A stretch of DNA of 64,000 bases from JAAZBV01 sp964499695 (GCA_964499695.1 CAZCMD010000003.1:1-64000), one strand, 5' to 3'; counted from the stretch's first letter, positions 42,709 through 51,792 are shown. Made by a program: numbers and translations. Notes: generated by a model from the letters alone, not told the origin.

Positions 42709-44955
42709 TTAAAACGAATAATTAAGACTTAAACCGACCTGCCTGAATTGTGTTGGGGTTACTATCTGAACATCATTTCCGTTAGGATCTGGCCATGTAG
42801 CTGCTGGCGCTGCCTCTCCAAAAATGTTGCGCGCAAAAAGCGTGATACCCCATTCCTCCGCCGCCCTTATTCCTAACCTTGCCCCAACCATCCAGTGGCC
42901 CGGATAAATTGAAAAAGGATTATTCATAAGATTAAGACGCCGTTTAGACCTGTATGTCGCATCTGCTGAAACAAAACCGGTAATACTGTTTGTGAGAGAG
43001 TGGCTGTATTCAGTAGACACCTGGAACTTGTGTTTAGGTGCATTCATAAGCTGCTGACCACCGATATCCTGGGGTGGATCGTCATCAGATGGGTAATAAT
43101 CAGGGTATTCCGCGATATTATAGATGTAACCGGCGCTTACACTCAAACCATACATCGGGTACCCGTAAAGGGTTAATTCAAATCCTTTTGAAATGACATC
43201 ATCTTCAATATTTGCCACTTCGCAGTTCAACGCCTCAGTAGTAGTATCCAAATAACATTCGCTCCCCTGAAAATCTTCAAGCGTAGTGTAGAAAATATTG
43301 GATTCAATGGCCATTTTATTATTAAAAAGCTTGCCCTTTACCCCTGCTTCATAGTTTGTAGAGATTTCCGCTTTAACAATTTTGGGAAGAGCATTAGGGT
43401 TTGTAAAGGGGGGTTCTGACACTACGGGTGTTTTAACTGCATTAGTAGTATTTATAAAAAACATCCAGTCTTTATTAATATCGTACTGCCCACCCAGACG
43501 ATATGAAAAATAATCCTCTTCAAGCGAGGCTATCGTTTCAAATCCTACAGGAAGAGGTCCGGTCGTTTGCATATTGATAGCGCTTGTCCATAAATCATAG
43601 CGTGAGAAACGGGCACCGGCAAAAAGTTTAAATGCCTCAGTCAAATGGATATCAGCATTACCATATACAGCGTAGTTCTTGTTAGTACCTTCATTCAAAT
43701 TACCATAGCTATATATTGGTGGAACATATGGAACAAAGGTGGGATAAGGGACACGCATCTCTGAATAAGCTATCGCATCCTGGCTTCTTTCTGACCCGTT
43801 ATACCACAGACCCACTATATACTCCACCTTCTGCCCCTTTGGAGAGGCGATCCGAAAATCAGTGGTGTATCGGTCACTGGAGGTTTCCTGTCCACTGCTT
43901 CTTATTTCCAATAGCCTCGGAAAACTCATACCCATTATCTGCCAGTTCCATGGCCCTATTTCGGTTTTTGAGTAGCTCGTTATCGAGGTGATTTCATGTC
44001 CAAAGGCGTTAAAGTTAAATTCAGCGGATAGAGTATAGATATCTGTCGTGTTGTGTTCGTCAAAATCATGACAGACATACTGATTCTCCTGTGAAGCAGT
44101 GATACCGCAGGCTGCTATAGCAGCCTGGTATATAGGTGTAACAGAACGAACAGGGGTAAATATACTCGGCCCCTCTAATTTATTTCTACTGAAATTTCCT
44201 ATAAGAGCAAAGGAGAAATCGTCGGTAGGTTTATATAAATAGTGCATGCGGACACCGTAATCTTTATTTTCCTGATCCTGACCGGAAATTTTATTTTTCC
44301 TTAAACCAATCGTATCATTGAAATTAAAGACTGTCCGTAAAGCCGAATTTTCACTGACGGGTATATTCATCAGCCCGCGGTATTCCCTGCGAGTGTATTT
44401 GGATCCAAGGGTTCCGTCATCTGTAATGTCTAAACCGAGTTTGGCGCTGAATCCCTCAGGGTCAGGCGCATTTGTGATGATATTAATCAGGCCTGCTGAA
44501 GCTGTATCCCCGTAAAGCGTTCCCTGGGGGCCTCTAAGTACTTCAACACGCTGGACATCAAAAATACTGCTCAAAATCGCATTGCCCTGGGTAACACCAT
44601 TTAAGTTCACTCCTACTGAAGGCTCCCCAATCCCTACCACCGTTGTCGTCCCGATCCCGCGCATGGTAGGAGCACCGCCCGGGCCGGAATTACCAAACTC
44701 CAGGGCCGGAGTTGTTCGCTCAAGGTCGCGCACACTGTAAACCTGCTGCCGCTCCAATTGATCTGCAGTAGTCACAGAGATAGCGATAGGAACTTCGTGC
44801 AGGTTCTCTTTGCGTTTTTGAGATGTTACTACAATCTCATCGAGAGTGTATTCCTCTTTATCACTTTCTGCTGCCAGCACCAGTGTGCAATCGTTAAATA
44901 AAAAACAAACCCCTGACACAACCGCAAAAAACATTAATAAAACCTTTTTCATCAT
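42709..44955 (-). CDS. TonB-dependent outer-membrane receptor
   Basis: 748 residues with a signal peptide. A TonB box-like DEIVVTSQKR is followed by the plug domain (about 45-150: PVAISVTTADQL-type start, RGIGTT, VEVLRGPQGTLYG) and a 22-strand barrel ending in a terminal Phe (LSLNYSF). The start follows GGGAGGAC. It imports a scarce ligand with TonB energy. The class with this RGPQGTLYG start often handles siderophores, vitamins, or plant-derived sugars and phenolics, and nothing here decides. It sits next to a PhlG remnant and the TetR module. Confidence 0.93.
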   Translation of the reverse strand: MMKKVLLMFFAVVSGVCFLFNDCTLVLAAESDKEEYTLDEIVVTSQKRKENLHEVPIAISVTTADQLERQQVYSVRDLERTTPALEFGNSGPGGAPTMRGIGTTTVVGIGEPSVGVNLNGVTQGNAILSSIFDVQRVEVLRGPQGTLYGDTASAGLINIITNAPDPEGFSAKLGLDITDDGTLGSKYTRREYRGLMNIPVSENSALRTVFNFNDTIGLRKNKISGQDQENKDYGVRMHYLYKPTDDFSFALIGNFSRNKLEGPSIFTPVRSVTPIYQAAIAACGITASQENQYVCHDFDEHNTTDIYTLSAEFNFNAFGHEITSITSYSKTEIGPWNWQIMGMSFPRLLEIRSSGQETSSDRYTTDFRIASPKGQKVEYIVGLWYNGSERSQDAIAYSEMRVPYPTFVPYVPPIYSYGNLNEGTNKNYAVYGNADIHLTEAFKLFAGARFSRYDLWTSAINMQTTGPLPVGFETIASLEEDYFSYRLGGQYDINKDWMFFINTTNAVKTPVVSEPPFTNPNALPKIVKAEISTNYEAGVKGKLFNNKMAIESNIFYTTLEDFQGSECYLDTTTEALNCEVANIEDDVISKGFELTLYGYPMYGLSVSAGYIYNIAEYPDYYPSDDDPPQDIGGQQLMNAPKHKFQVSTEYSHSLTNSITGFVSADATYRSKRRLNLMNNPFSIYPGHWMVGARLGIRAAEEWGITLFARNIFGEAAPAATWPDPNGNDVQIVTPTQFRQVGLSLNYSF

Positions 44956-45217
44956 TTAGTCCTCCCTTTTTAAATATAGCTATCTGAAACTCCCTTTATT
45001 TATAAACAATAAGTTTCTAACAACCTGACAGGATGAAACCAAACCGATTTTAATAATAATTAAACATTAAAGAGTTTCCGGAGTAAGAACTATATACAAC
45101 ATATATATCAGACAAGACGAGAATGATGATCTCTGTAATGTGTCTATTTTATTCATTTATTTCAAGCAAAAGGTAATGCTTAAAAATTAATTACTGCAAT
45201 TGCTCTAACTTATTGAA

Positions 45218-45304
45218 TCAATACCTTCTTATCATTTGGACCGCAATGCCGGGAACAGGATAATCTGCAACCACCCATTCTTTGGAATAAGTATGTTCAC
45301 TCAT
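45218..45304 (-). pseudogene. Vestigial 5' end of a PhlG-like gene
   Basis: Read leftwards from the ATG at 45304 (site AAGGGAC upstream), 28 codons give MSEHTYSKEWVVADYPVPGI then AVQMIRRY and a stop. This aligns with the start of the PhlG-like protein at 37697 (YPEGWMVVDHVIPGVTVEML): W-V, V-x-D, PG, V-x-M positions agree. The rest of the gene is missing. The operator at 45342-45379 lies 38 bases upstream of it, between the stub and TetR copy 2. Confidence 0.78.
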
Positions 45305-45341
45305 TATGACAGTCCCTTCAGCAAAAGTGGGTATTTTATAT

Positions 45342-45379
45342 TTTACCGTTGTAAAGTTAATTTACTGTACGTATGTAAA
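45342..45379. promoter_or_regulatory. Composite palindromic operator, site 2
   Basis: TTTAC-CGTT-GTAAA (45342-45355) is followed five bases later by TTTAC-N9-GTAAA (45361-45379). The reverse complement of site 3 (49158-49195) matches this 38-base site at 33 positions by eye. It lies 100 bases upstream of TetR copy 2 and just upstream of the PhlG stub. A likely operator for the TetR regulator. Confidence 0.75.
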
Positions 45380-45478
45380 ATATAAAAGTCAATTAAAAAT
45401 TATTCTGTTTGATATTTTTTACTGATTCGATTATTAACTTATACGCAACAGACACTAATGATAGAGGATATATGAACA

Positions 45479-46111
45479 ATGGATCAGCAGAAAATAAAAA
45501 GAAAACTGGGGAAACAATCAAGGGACGTAAGTGAAAAAACAAAAGATGCTGTTCTTAAGGCAGCGCTAAAAATATTCGCAAGGGAAGGCTTTTATAATGC
45601 CAAATTAAGAGAGATAGCTGACCTTGCCGGCACTACCCATAGCCTTATAACGCATCATTTCGGATCAAAATATGAATTATACAAGGCAATATTGGATTAC
45701 GGAATAAATATTCATGAAGAAAGATTGCGAAGGGTTATTAAATTAAATAAATCGGATAATCCCATTGAGCTTTTCAAGAAATTAATAGCATCCTATGTAG
45801 TTTCTGTAGCGAAAAACCCTGAAGTCTCAAAAATAATAATGCACAATAACAGTACTAACGGCCTGCTATATGATTGTCTTCAGGAAAAAAAACAATTACA
45901 CCTGATTGTTGAGCCTGTTTTTACGAAAGTGCAGAAGTACGGGTATTTTAAAGATTTTACGCATGACGATTTTCTCGTATATTTACACGCGCTGGTCGAA
46001 ACACCTATTGCCTTGATTGATAGGACTAACAGACTGCTGAGAGGAAACATACTCTCCAGGAAGGGATTAGCCATGCATACGGAACGTGTATTGAATTTCC
46101 TTTTCCCCTGA
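45479..46111 (+). CDS. TetR-family regulator, copy 2
   Basis: 210 residues. The helix-turn-helix IADLAGTTHSLITHHFGSKYELYKAI is nearly identical to that of the product at 36620; the ligand domain (PIELFKKLIASYVVSVAKNPEVSKIIMH) is clearly related but diverged. The start lies in an AGAGGATATATGAACAATG context shared with copy 1. The operator at 45342-45379 suggests autoregulation. It is followed by a MATE transporter gene after 73 bases. Confidence 0.92.
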   Translation: MDQQKIKRKLGKQSRDVSEKTKDAVLKAALKIFAREGFYNAKLREIADLAGTTHSLITHHFGSKYELYKAILDYGINIHEERLRRVIKLNKSDNPIELFKKLIASYVVSVAKNPEVSKIIMHNNSTNGLLYDCLQEKKQLHLIVEPVFTKVQKYGYFKDFTHDDFLVYLHALVETPIALIDRTNRLLRGNILSRKGLAMHTERVLNFLFP

Positions 46112-46184
46112 TTAAATATTAACAGATATCATATTATATTTTAATGCCAGTTAGAGATAATAAAATTAACCCAAAAGGCCATAT

Positions 46185-47528
46185 ATGGATCGCGATTTAA
46201 CAAAAGGCAGTATAACAAAAAATCTATGGACGCTAACCTGGCCCTCAACCATAACCAATACTATTGCAATGCTTGGACCGACAATAGATATGATATGGAT
46301 TGGCAGTCTGGGTTCTGCTGCACTTGCGGGTGTTGGTGTATCCGGAATTGCTGTTATGGTCATTAATTCTGCAAGAATGGGATTGAACACAGGAACCCAG
46401 GCATTAATCGCACGGTCTGTAGGTGCGGGAGACAAGCAGGGCGCCAATCATGTGGCTCAGCAGACCTTCGTTATCAGTACGGTTTTTTCTTTGATTATGG
46501 CGGCTATCGGCTTCTTTCTTGCTGAATCGATTCTGGTTTTGATAGGCGTTGAACCGGATGTGGTCAAAGAAGGCGCTGTATATATGCGTATCATGTTCAT
46601 TGGTTCTGTTACCATGTCATTTGATGTCATGTCCCAGGGCATCCTGCAGGCATCCGGGGACACTTTGACACCCATGAAAATCAGTATTTTTGCCAAGATA
46701 TTTCATGTAATTTTATGCCCGTTTCTTGTTTTCGGATGGTGGATATTTCCATTTATGGGCGTTAGTGGTGCTGCCCTTACAGGTATTATTTCTCAAGGTT
46801 CAAGCGGGATCATTCTGTTATGGATACTCTTTACAGGGCGAGCCCGTCTGAAAGTAACGATGAAAGGATTTTGCTTTGACACTGAAATAATCTGGCGAAT
46901 TATAAAAATAGGTATTCCTTCATCTGTGACAGCAATGCAAAGGAATTTTACCAATTTAATACTCATGTGGTTCGTAGTCCCCTTTGGCACCTATGCTGTT
47001 GCAGCACAATCACTTGCAGAAAGAATGGACATATTTGTAAACATGCCGGCCTTTGGTGTTGGACAGGCATCAGGTATTCTGGCCGGACAAAACCTTGGAG
47101 CAAACCTTCCTGACAGGGCAGAAAAAACGGGTTGGATAGCTGCTGGCTGGTTTTCATGTTTTACATTCACAGGCTCTGTAATTATCTGGTTTTGGGCTGA
47201 GAAAATCGTCAGCATTTTCAATAATGAACCTGAGCTTGTAATAATTACCTCTAATTTCTTAAGAATAAATATCGCGAGTTATCTGGTGTTTGGCTATGTT
47301 ATCGTACTGATGACCTGCTTAAACGGTATGGGTGATACCTTCATGCCAATGTGGACCACTTTAGTGACCATGTGGCTGGTTCAGGTTCCACTCGCATATA
47401 TCCTGCCCAAGTATACGAGTCTGGGGGTTTATGGAGTGCGATGGGCAATAGTCACCGCTCTTGTCATGAGGGCAGTGACCTATGCTATATATTTCAAAGT
47501 TGGCAGCTGGAAGCAAAAAAAAGTATAA
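46185..47528 (+). CDS. MATE-family efflux transporter
   Basis: 447 residues with 12 predicted helices in two related halves. The first half has TNTIAMLGPTIDMIWIGSLGSAALAGVGVSG, and the second has PAFGVGQASGILAGQNLGA. Sodium- or proton-driven export of drugs, dyes or phenolic compounds is the family's role. Encoded downstream of TetR copy 2, it may protect against toxic aromatic intermediates. It ends near a hairpin shared with the convergent symporter gene. Confidence 0.9.
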   Translation: MDRDLTKGSITKNLWTLTWPSTITNTIAMLGPTIDMIWIGSLGSAALAGVGVSGIAVMVINSARMGLNTGTQALIARSVGAGDKQGANHVAQQTFVISTVFSLIMAAIGFFLAESILVLIGVEPDVVKEGAVYMRIMFIGSVTMSFDVMSQGILQASGDTLTPMKISIFAKIFHVILCPFLVFGWWIFPFMGVSGAALTGIISQGSSGIILLWILFTGRARLKVTMKGFCFDTEIIWRIIKIGIPSSVTAMQRNFTNLILMWFVVPFGTYAVAAQSLAERMDIFVNMPAFGVGQASGILAGQNLGANLPDRAEKTGWIAAGWFSCFTFTGSVIIWFWAEKIVSIFNNEPELVIITSNFLRINIASYLVFGYVIVLMTCLNGMGDTFMPMWTTLVTMWLVQVPLAYILPKYTSLGVYGVRWAIVTALVMRAVTYAIYFKVGSWKQKKV

Positions 47529-47598
47529 ATAAATATGATGAGTTCAAAACAGAGAAAAAATATTTAAAGCTGTATTCTTTATCATATTTTAAAAAGAC

Positions 47599-47643
47599 CA
47601 TGCCTGGAACAGAGGCGCAAAAATGTGCCAACATCCAGGCATG
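47599..47643. terminator. Bidirectional terminator-like hairpin
   Basis: CATGCCTGGA (47599-47608) pairs perfectly with TCCAGGCATG (47634-47643), with an inner GGC-GCC pairing. It separates the convergent MATE and symporter genes. T and A rich flanks are modest. Confidence 0.65.
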
Positions 47644-47655
47644 ACCCTTATAAAA

Positions 47656-49080
47656 TTATAATGCCACTTTATTCCTTTCTTCCAATGCCGTCATTATCTC
47701 TTCATGGCGCTCGCGTGATATTTTATAGAAGCTTACACAGTAGGCTGCCAAAATATTCAAAACGGCTGCACATATAAAAAGAATTCCAAGTCTGACTAAT
47801 GTTCCATGCTCTACGGTATCAGGGTTTGCATTTACCGGGAATCTAATAAGATCAATAAGAAATCCGGCTATAGCATTGCCCAGTCCTGAATTTATCTTTT
47901 GTGAAAATGAATTGGCAGCAAAGAAAATACCATCACGCCTCTTTCCGGTTATGTACTCATGTTCCCGCACAATATCTGACATCATAGAAAAGACACTAAC
48001 AGCGCATATGCCACCGAAAGAGCTGGATATTAACATAATAATAAAAATGAGAGGAAGCAGAAGAGGGTGACCATTTTCCGGGAAGAATCCAATCAGGCGG
48101 AGAATAAAAGGTGTAATCTGGAAAGCTGCCATAACACAAGCGGTAATTATCATAGCATTCTTTTTGTCAAATTTCTCCTGGACCTTTCTGGCAAGAACGG
48201 AGCCTATTATGAATCCAATCCCCATAGGAGCGGCAAGTATGCCAAGCTGTCCTGATCCGAATCCCCAGAAAAATGTATTTAAAAGGGGTGTGAGAGTCAT
48301 TGCCACCCCCATGTAAAGGAAGTAAGAGAGTGCACCCATAAATATCGATCTGAAGGATGTATTTCCCCAGACTTCAATGAACTCTCTAACCAACCGCATT
48401 GGAGTGAAGGGTTCTCCATCATTTGAAGCCTTAGGCAGTTTGGGGATTATACTGCGGGTCCCGAAAGAGGCGATAAACACAACTGCTAATATTACAATAC
48501 TGCAGAAAAAGGCAAAATATGGATATCCGGCAGGGTTTAGCTGTCCTCTTGGAAATTCAGGTGTATTAGGAAGAAATACAAAGTATCCCATCATTGTAAT
48601 TAATACCCCTCCCACCATTCCTATAGCTGTACGGTAGGCAAATATTGAGGTGCGCTCAAAGTAATCATTCGAAATCTCTGAACCCAGTGCAAGATGAGGA
48701 ACCTGGAAAAGTGTCATTGCTCCACGAGTAAGGACTGCAAACATCGTCAACCACAGAAAAAGACCCGTCTGTCCCATATGTTGGGGCGGAACAAACATAA
48801 AAAAGAAAAATATTGCAAGAGGAATGGCTGAGACATACATAAATGGATGCCTTCGTCCAAGACGGGATTTACAGCTGTCCGATATTGAACCCATCATTGG
48901 ATCAGTGACTGCATCAAAGGCCTGGGCAATAAATATGGCCAAACCGCAATATGTTCCTGAAAGGCCTAAAACCTGATTGAAATATAAAAAAAGAAATGTA
49001 TTAAAGCCTGCTCCGGTTGCAGACTCAGCCACCTGCCCCATACCATATGATACTTTTATACTGCGCTTTAATGCTGTCAT
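47656..49080 (-). CDS. GPH-family (MelB-like) MFS symporter
   Basis: 474 residues with 12 predicted helices. The pattern SYGMGQVAESATGAGFNTFLF, FDAVTDPMMGSISD and SRLGRRHPFM in the first half is characteristic of the glycoside-pentoside-hexuronide:cation family. Members import glycosides or sugar acids with Na+ or H+. A glycosylated phenolic is an attractive substrate in this setting, but that is inference. The composite operator at 49158-49195 lies just upstream and is shared with ferredoxin copy 2. Confidence 0.86.
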   Translation of the reverse strand: MTALKRSIKVSYGMGQVAESATGAGFNTFLFLYFNQVLGLSGTYCGLAIFIAQAFDAVTDPMMGSISDSCKSRLGRRHPFMYVSAIPLAIFFFFMFVPPQHMGQTGLFLWLTMFAVLTRGAMTLFQVPHLALGSEISNDYFERTSIFAYRTAIGMVGGVLITMMGYFVFLPNTPEFPRGQLNPAGYPYFAFFCSIVILAVVFIASFGTRSIIPKLPKASNDGEPFTPMRLVREFIEVWGNTSFRSIFMGALSYFLYMGVAMTLTPLLNTFFWGFGSGQLGILAAPMGIGFIIGSVLARKVQEKFDKKNAMIITACVMAAFQITPFILRLIGFFPENGHPLLLPLIFIIMLISSSFGGICAVSVFSMMSDIVREHEYITGKRRDGIFFAANSFSQKINSGLGNAIAGFLIDLIRFPVNANPDTVEHGTLVRLGILFICAAVLNILAAYCVSFYKISRERHEEIMTALEERNKVAL

Positions 49081-49157
49081 TCAACACTCCTTAATTAATG
49101 GCAAGTACTTAAACGTAATAAATATGGATCAGCTTAATTTTTCATTGACTTTTTTAC

Positions 49158-49195
49158 TTTACATTCGTACAGTAATTTAACTATACATCAGTAAA
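49158..49195. promoter_or_regulatory. Composite palindromic operator, site 3
   Basis: TTTAC-N9-GTAA (49158-49175) then TATAC-ATCA-GTAAA (49182-49195), the inverse arrangement of site 2. It lies between the divergent symporter gene (start 49080) and ferredoxin copy 2 (start 49239), and could regulate both. Confidence 0.72.
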
Positions 49196-49234
49196 GCAAT
49201 AAAATGTCAACATCTTTTACAATCAAAAAGGTGA

Positions 49235-51190
49235 AAAAATGGATATACTGGAACTTAAATGGATTAAAGAAATAAAAATAGACATGGATGCATGCAAAGG
49301 ATGCAAGTCATGCATGAATGCATGTTTTGTTGATGTTATCCGCTGGGATGAGGTAAAGAAAAAACCGGTTATCGCATACCCTGAAGACTGTGTCTGGTGC
49401 CTTGCCTGTGAATGTGCCTGTCCTGTAAAATGCATTAACATAATCCCGAATATCCCGGCACCATTACGGTCATCTTTCCAGCCGTAAAAAAGGAGAAACA
49501 TAATGACTGAATTAAATAACAATAGAGAATTACTTTCTGCCGATGTGTTGATAATAGGAGGCGGGATAGGCGGCCTTGCCTGCGCAATAAAAGTAAAAGA
49601 AAATAATCCTGAGTGCGATGTGCTGATTGTTGAGAAACAGACAACAGGCTATGCAGGTAAGGCAACAAAGATAGGCGGCATACTGGCCTTCCTGGGCCCC
49701 AATAATAACGCTGACAAGTTCATAGATTTTCAGGTGCACACATCAGGGCTTTTTCTGAATGATCAGGATTTGCTGGCAAAATATGTTAAAGATACATACA
49801 AGACTATTCAGCAGTTTTCCGAATGGGGCAATAAACTCGCCAAGACACCTGATGGCAACATGCTTTCCTTTCCTGCAATGTTCGCCCCGGAATATTCATC
49901 TACATTTATAGATATAGACTTGATGCTGCCCATGCGTGCCAAAGCCAAAAAAATGGGGACAAGGATAATAGATAAGGTTCATGTTGTTGATCTTTTATCC
50001 CTGGATAATCGTGTAGTTGGAGCAGCCGGTTTTAATATTATTGACGGTCATTTTATAGTTATCAGTGCAAAGGCCACCATACTGGCTAACGGAAGCTGTG
50101 GTTACAAGGTAAGGCGTTTCTGGTCAGCCGGTACAGGCGATGGTATAGCAGCAGCCTACAGGGCAGGTGCTGAAATGAGAAATGCCGAATATGGAAACCT
50201 CTACGGTCACACGGTATTCCAGGCAACAGACAGCGGCATGGTGGGTTCTGATTTTTTAGTAAACAAGCAGGGTGAAAATCTGGCCCATAAATATATGCCT
50301 GACAGGGGGCCAGCAGGTGTATTTTTACCTGTTAAACTGGCTGTTGGTCTTGAAAAAGAGGTCGCTGAAGGAAGAGGCCCGATTTACTTTGAACCGCCAA
50401 AGTCAATGCCTCCGCACGGATTTTCTACCGGGCTTCCCAAGATTGAAGAATGGTTAAAAAGAATAGGAAATAAAGAGAAGGAATACGGGATATCAAGGGA
50501 CTCAAAGCCAGAGATAGCAGTACCGTTACATGGTGAGACATCCTGTATAAAGGTTGATCATGACATGAAAACCAGTCTTGAAGGTCTATGGGCAATAGGA
50601 GATACAAGCTACTCAGGTTCTGCACTTGCCGGTGCGGTTGCCTCACCTCCCGGTGTGTGTCCCGGTTCAGGGATCATGTTTGCTGTAATAAGCGCGGGAT
50701 GGGCAGGTGCCTCAGCTGCAGGCTATGTTTCAGGGGCATCTCCTGTTGATCTGAAAAACATTGATACGGATAAGATAAAGGACAGCCTATTTGCACCGAT
50801 GAAGGATAAAAAAGATTTTTCACCCTGGGTAGCCATATCTGCACTGGGAAGCATTGCGGCCCCGATGAAATATAATCTCCGCAGGAGCGAAGACCGGCTT
50901 TCCGAGGCCATCAGCATGATCGAAAGGTTAAAAGAAAAGTTGCCTGACCTCCATGCAAAAGACCCGCACTACCTGGGTAAATGCCATGAGGTAAGGTCTA
51001 TGACTCTGTGTGCTGAACTCACCTTCAGGGCAGCCCTGATGAGGACTGAAAGCAGAGGCTTCCATTATAGAGAAGACTTCCCGGCTCAGGATGATAAGAA
51101 CTGGCTCAAATGGATAATCATAAAGAAGGAAAAAGAAAAGATGAAACTCTCAACTCAACCTATTCCTATTAACAGTTATAAAATCAGGCC
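49235..51190 (+). repeat. Long direct repeat, copy 2 (ferredoxin-flavoprotein cassette)
   Basis: Copy of 38365-40320 with one visible base difference (G at 51175, giving Ser instead of Asn near the flavoprotein C-terminus). Sequences outside both ends are unrelated between copies. Confidence 0.95.
49239..49487 (+). CDS. Two-[4Fe-4S] ferredoxin, copy 2
   Basis: 82 residues, identical to the product at 38369, with CKGCKSCMNAC and CVWCLACECACP. The ribosome site differs (AAAAGGTG here), because the repeat starts only four bases before the ATG. It is controlled from its own promoter region with the composite operator, rather than from a PhlG-like gene as in copy 1. Confidence 0.93.
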   Translation: MDILELKWIKEIKIDMDACKGCKSCMNACFVDVIRWDEVKKKPVIAYPEDCVWCLACECACPVKCINIIPNIPAPLRSSFQP

Positions 51191-51203
51191 AAATGGTATA
51201 TAA
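49503..51203 (+). CDS. AprA-like FAD flavoprotein, copy 2
   Basis: 566 residues, identical to the product at 38633 until the last ten, where N becomes S and the tail changes from RPAGNV to RPNGI because the repeat ends inside the gene. FAD motifs as in copy 1. Expected to pair with the ferredoxin 15 bases upstream as a two-subunit reductase. Two promoters for one enzyme would allow separate control or higher dosage. Confidence 0.88.
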   Translation: MTELNNNRELLSADVLIIGGGIGGLACAIKVKENNPECDVLIVEKQTTGYAGKATKIGGILAFLGPNNNADKFIDFQVHTSGLFLNDQDLLAKYVKDTYKTIQQFSEWGNKLAKTPDGNMLSFPAMFAPEYSSTFIDIDLMLPMRAKAKKMGTRIIDKVHVVDLLSLDNRVVGAAGFNIIDGHFIVISAKATILANGSCGYKVRRFWSAGTGDGIAAAYRAGAEMRNAEYGNLYGHTVFQATDSGMVGSDFLVNKQGENLAHKYMPDRGPAGVFLPVKLAVGLEKEVAEGRGPIYFEPPKSMPPHGFSTGLPKIEEWLKRIGNKEKEYGISRDSKPEIAVPLHGETSCIKVDHDMKTSLEGLWAIGDTSYSGSALAGAVASPPGVCPGSGIMFAVISAGWAGASAAGYVSGASPVDLKNIDTDKIKDSLFAPMKDKKDFSPWVAISALGSIAAPMKYNLRRSEDRLSEAISMIERLKEKLPDLHAKDPHYLGKCHEVRSMTLCAELTFRAALMRTESRGFHYREDFPAQDDKNWLKWIIIKKEKEKMKLSTQPIPINSYKIRPNGI

Positions 51204-51212
51204 CTGATAAAT

Positions 51213-51244
51213 CGTCAGGGGTACGATGTACCGTGCCCCTGACG
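51213..51244 (+). terminator. Hairpin after flavoprotein copy 2
   Basis: CGTCAGGGG (51213-51221) pairs with CCCCTGACG (51236-51244), 14-base loop. Weak T content downstream. It lies 9 bases after the stop. Copy 1 has no equivalent. Confidence 0.6.
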
Positions 51245-51356
51245 TAATAGAAATCAAAATGACAACAATATGAAGTATTAATCACTTCATTAAAGGTTAG
51301 GGTAGTTTTTTTCAGGTGTAGATTTTTTTTATCAATTACATATTAAGGAGGTTAAA

Positions 51357-51764
51357 ATGAAAAAACTTGTTTTTACAGGTGCAATCGCCATCACACTATT
51401 ATTAACACTTGGTGGATTTATGACAGCAGGTGCACAAAACGGAGAAAATAAAGGTTTTGCAGGCGAGTGGCTGGCAACCTATACTACTCCTGTTGGTGCA
51501 ATGAACTGCAATTATACATTTAAGGTTGATGGAAGTGCTGTAACCGGAAAAGTTATAGTCGAAATGAGTGGAAATAAAAGTGAAAGTGAAATAAAGGATG
51601 GGAAAATAGAAGGGGACAAGATAACTTTCACCTGGCTGTATAATAATGATGTTCAAATGTCATGTACGGGTATATTGTCAGGAGATGAGATACAACTAAC
51701 CCGTCAGGCAGGCACCTATGGAACCGAATCAGCTGTAGCAAAAAGGGTGTCCGGTTCTAAGTAA
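51357..51764 (+). CDS. Small secreted protein, copy 2
   Basis: 135 residues, starting after AAGGAGG. A signal peptide (cut near TAGAQ) and the same all-beta body as the product at 40436 (GEWLATYTTPVGAMNCNYTFKVDGSAVTGKV, EIKDGKIEGDKITFTW). The two are roughly half identical, so they separated long before the flavoprotein genes became identical. Function unknown. The constant position after the flavoprotein gene suggests a linked role, perhaps ligand binding in the periplasm. Confidence 0.72.
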   Translation: MKKLVFTGAIAITLLLTLGGFMTAGAQNGENKGFAGEWLATYTTPVGAMNCNYTFKVDGSAVTGKVIVEMSGNKSESEIKDGKIEGDKITFTWLYNNDVQMSCTGILSGDEIQLTRQAGTYGTESAVAKRVSGSK

Positions 51765-51792
51765 TAATTATTTGAGGTATTTTTCTCGCAAA

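Larger units (their letters stand above)
44956..45478. promoter_or_regulatory. Divergent control region, TonB receptor versus TetR copy 2
   Basis: About 520 AT-rich bases. It contains the PhlG-like gene stub at 45218-45304 and the composite operator at 45342-45379. The remainder (44956-45217 and 45380-45478) shows no gene that I recognise. Confidence 0.6.
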
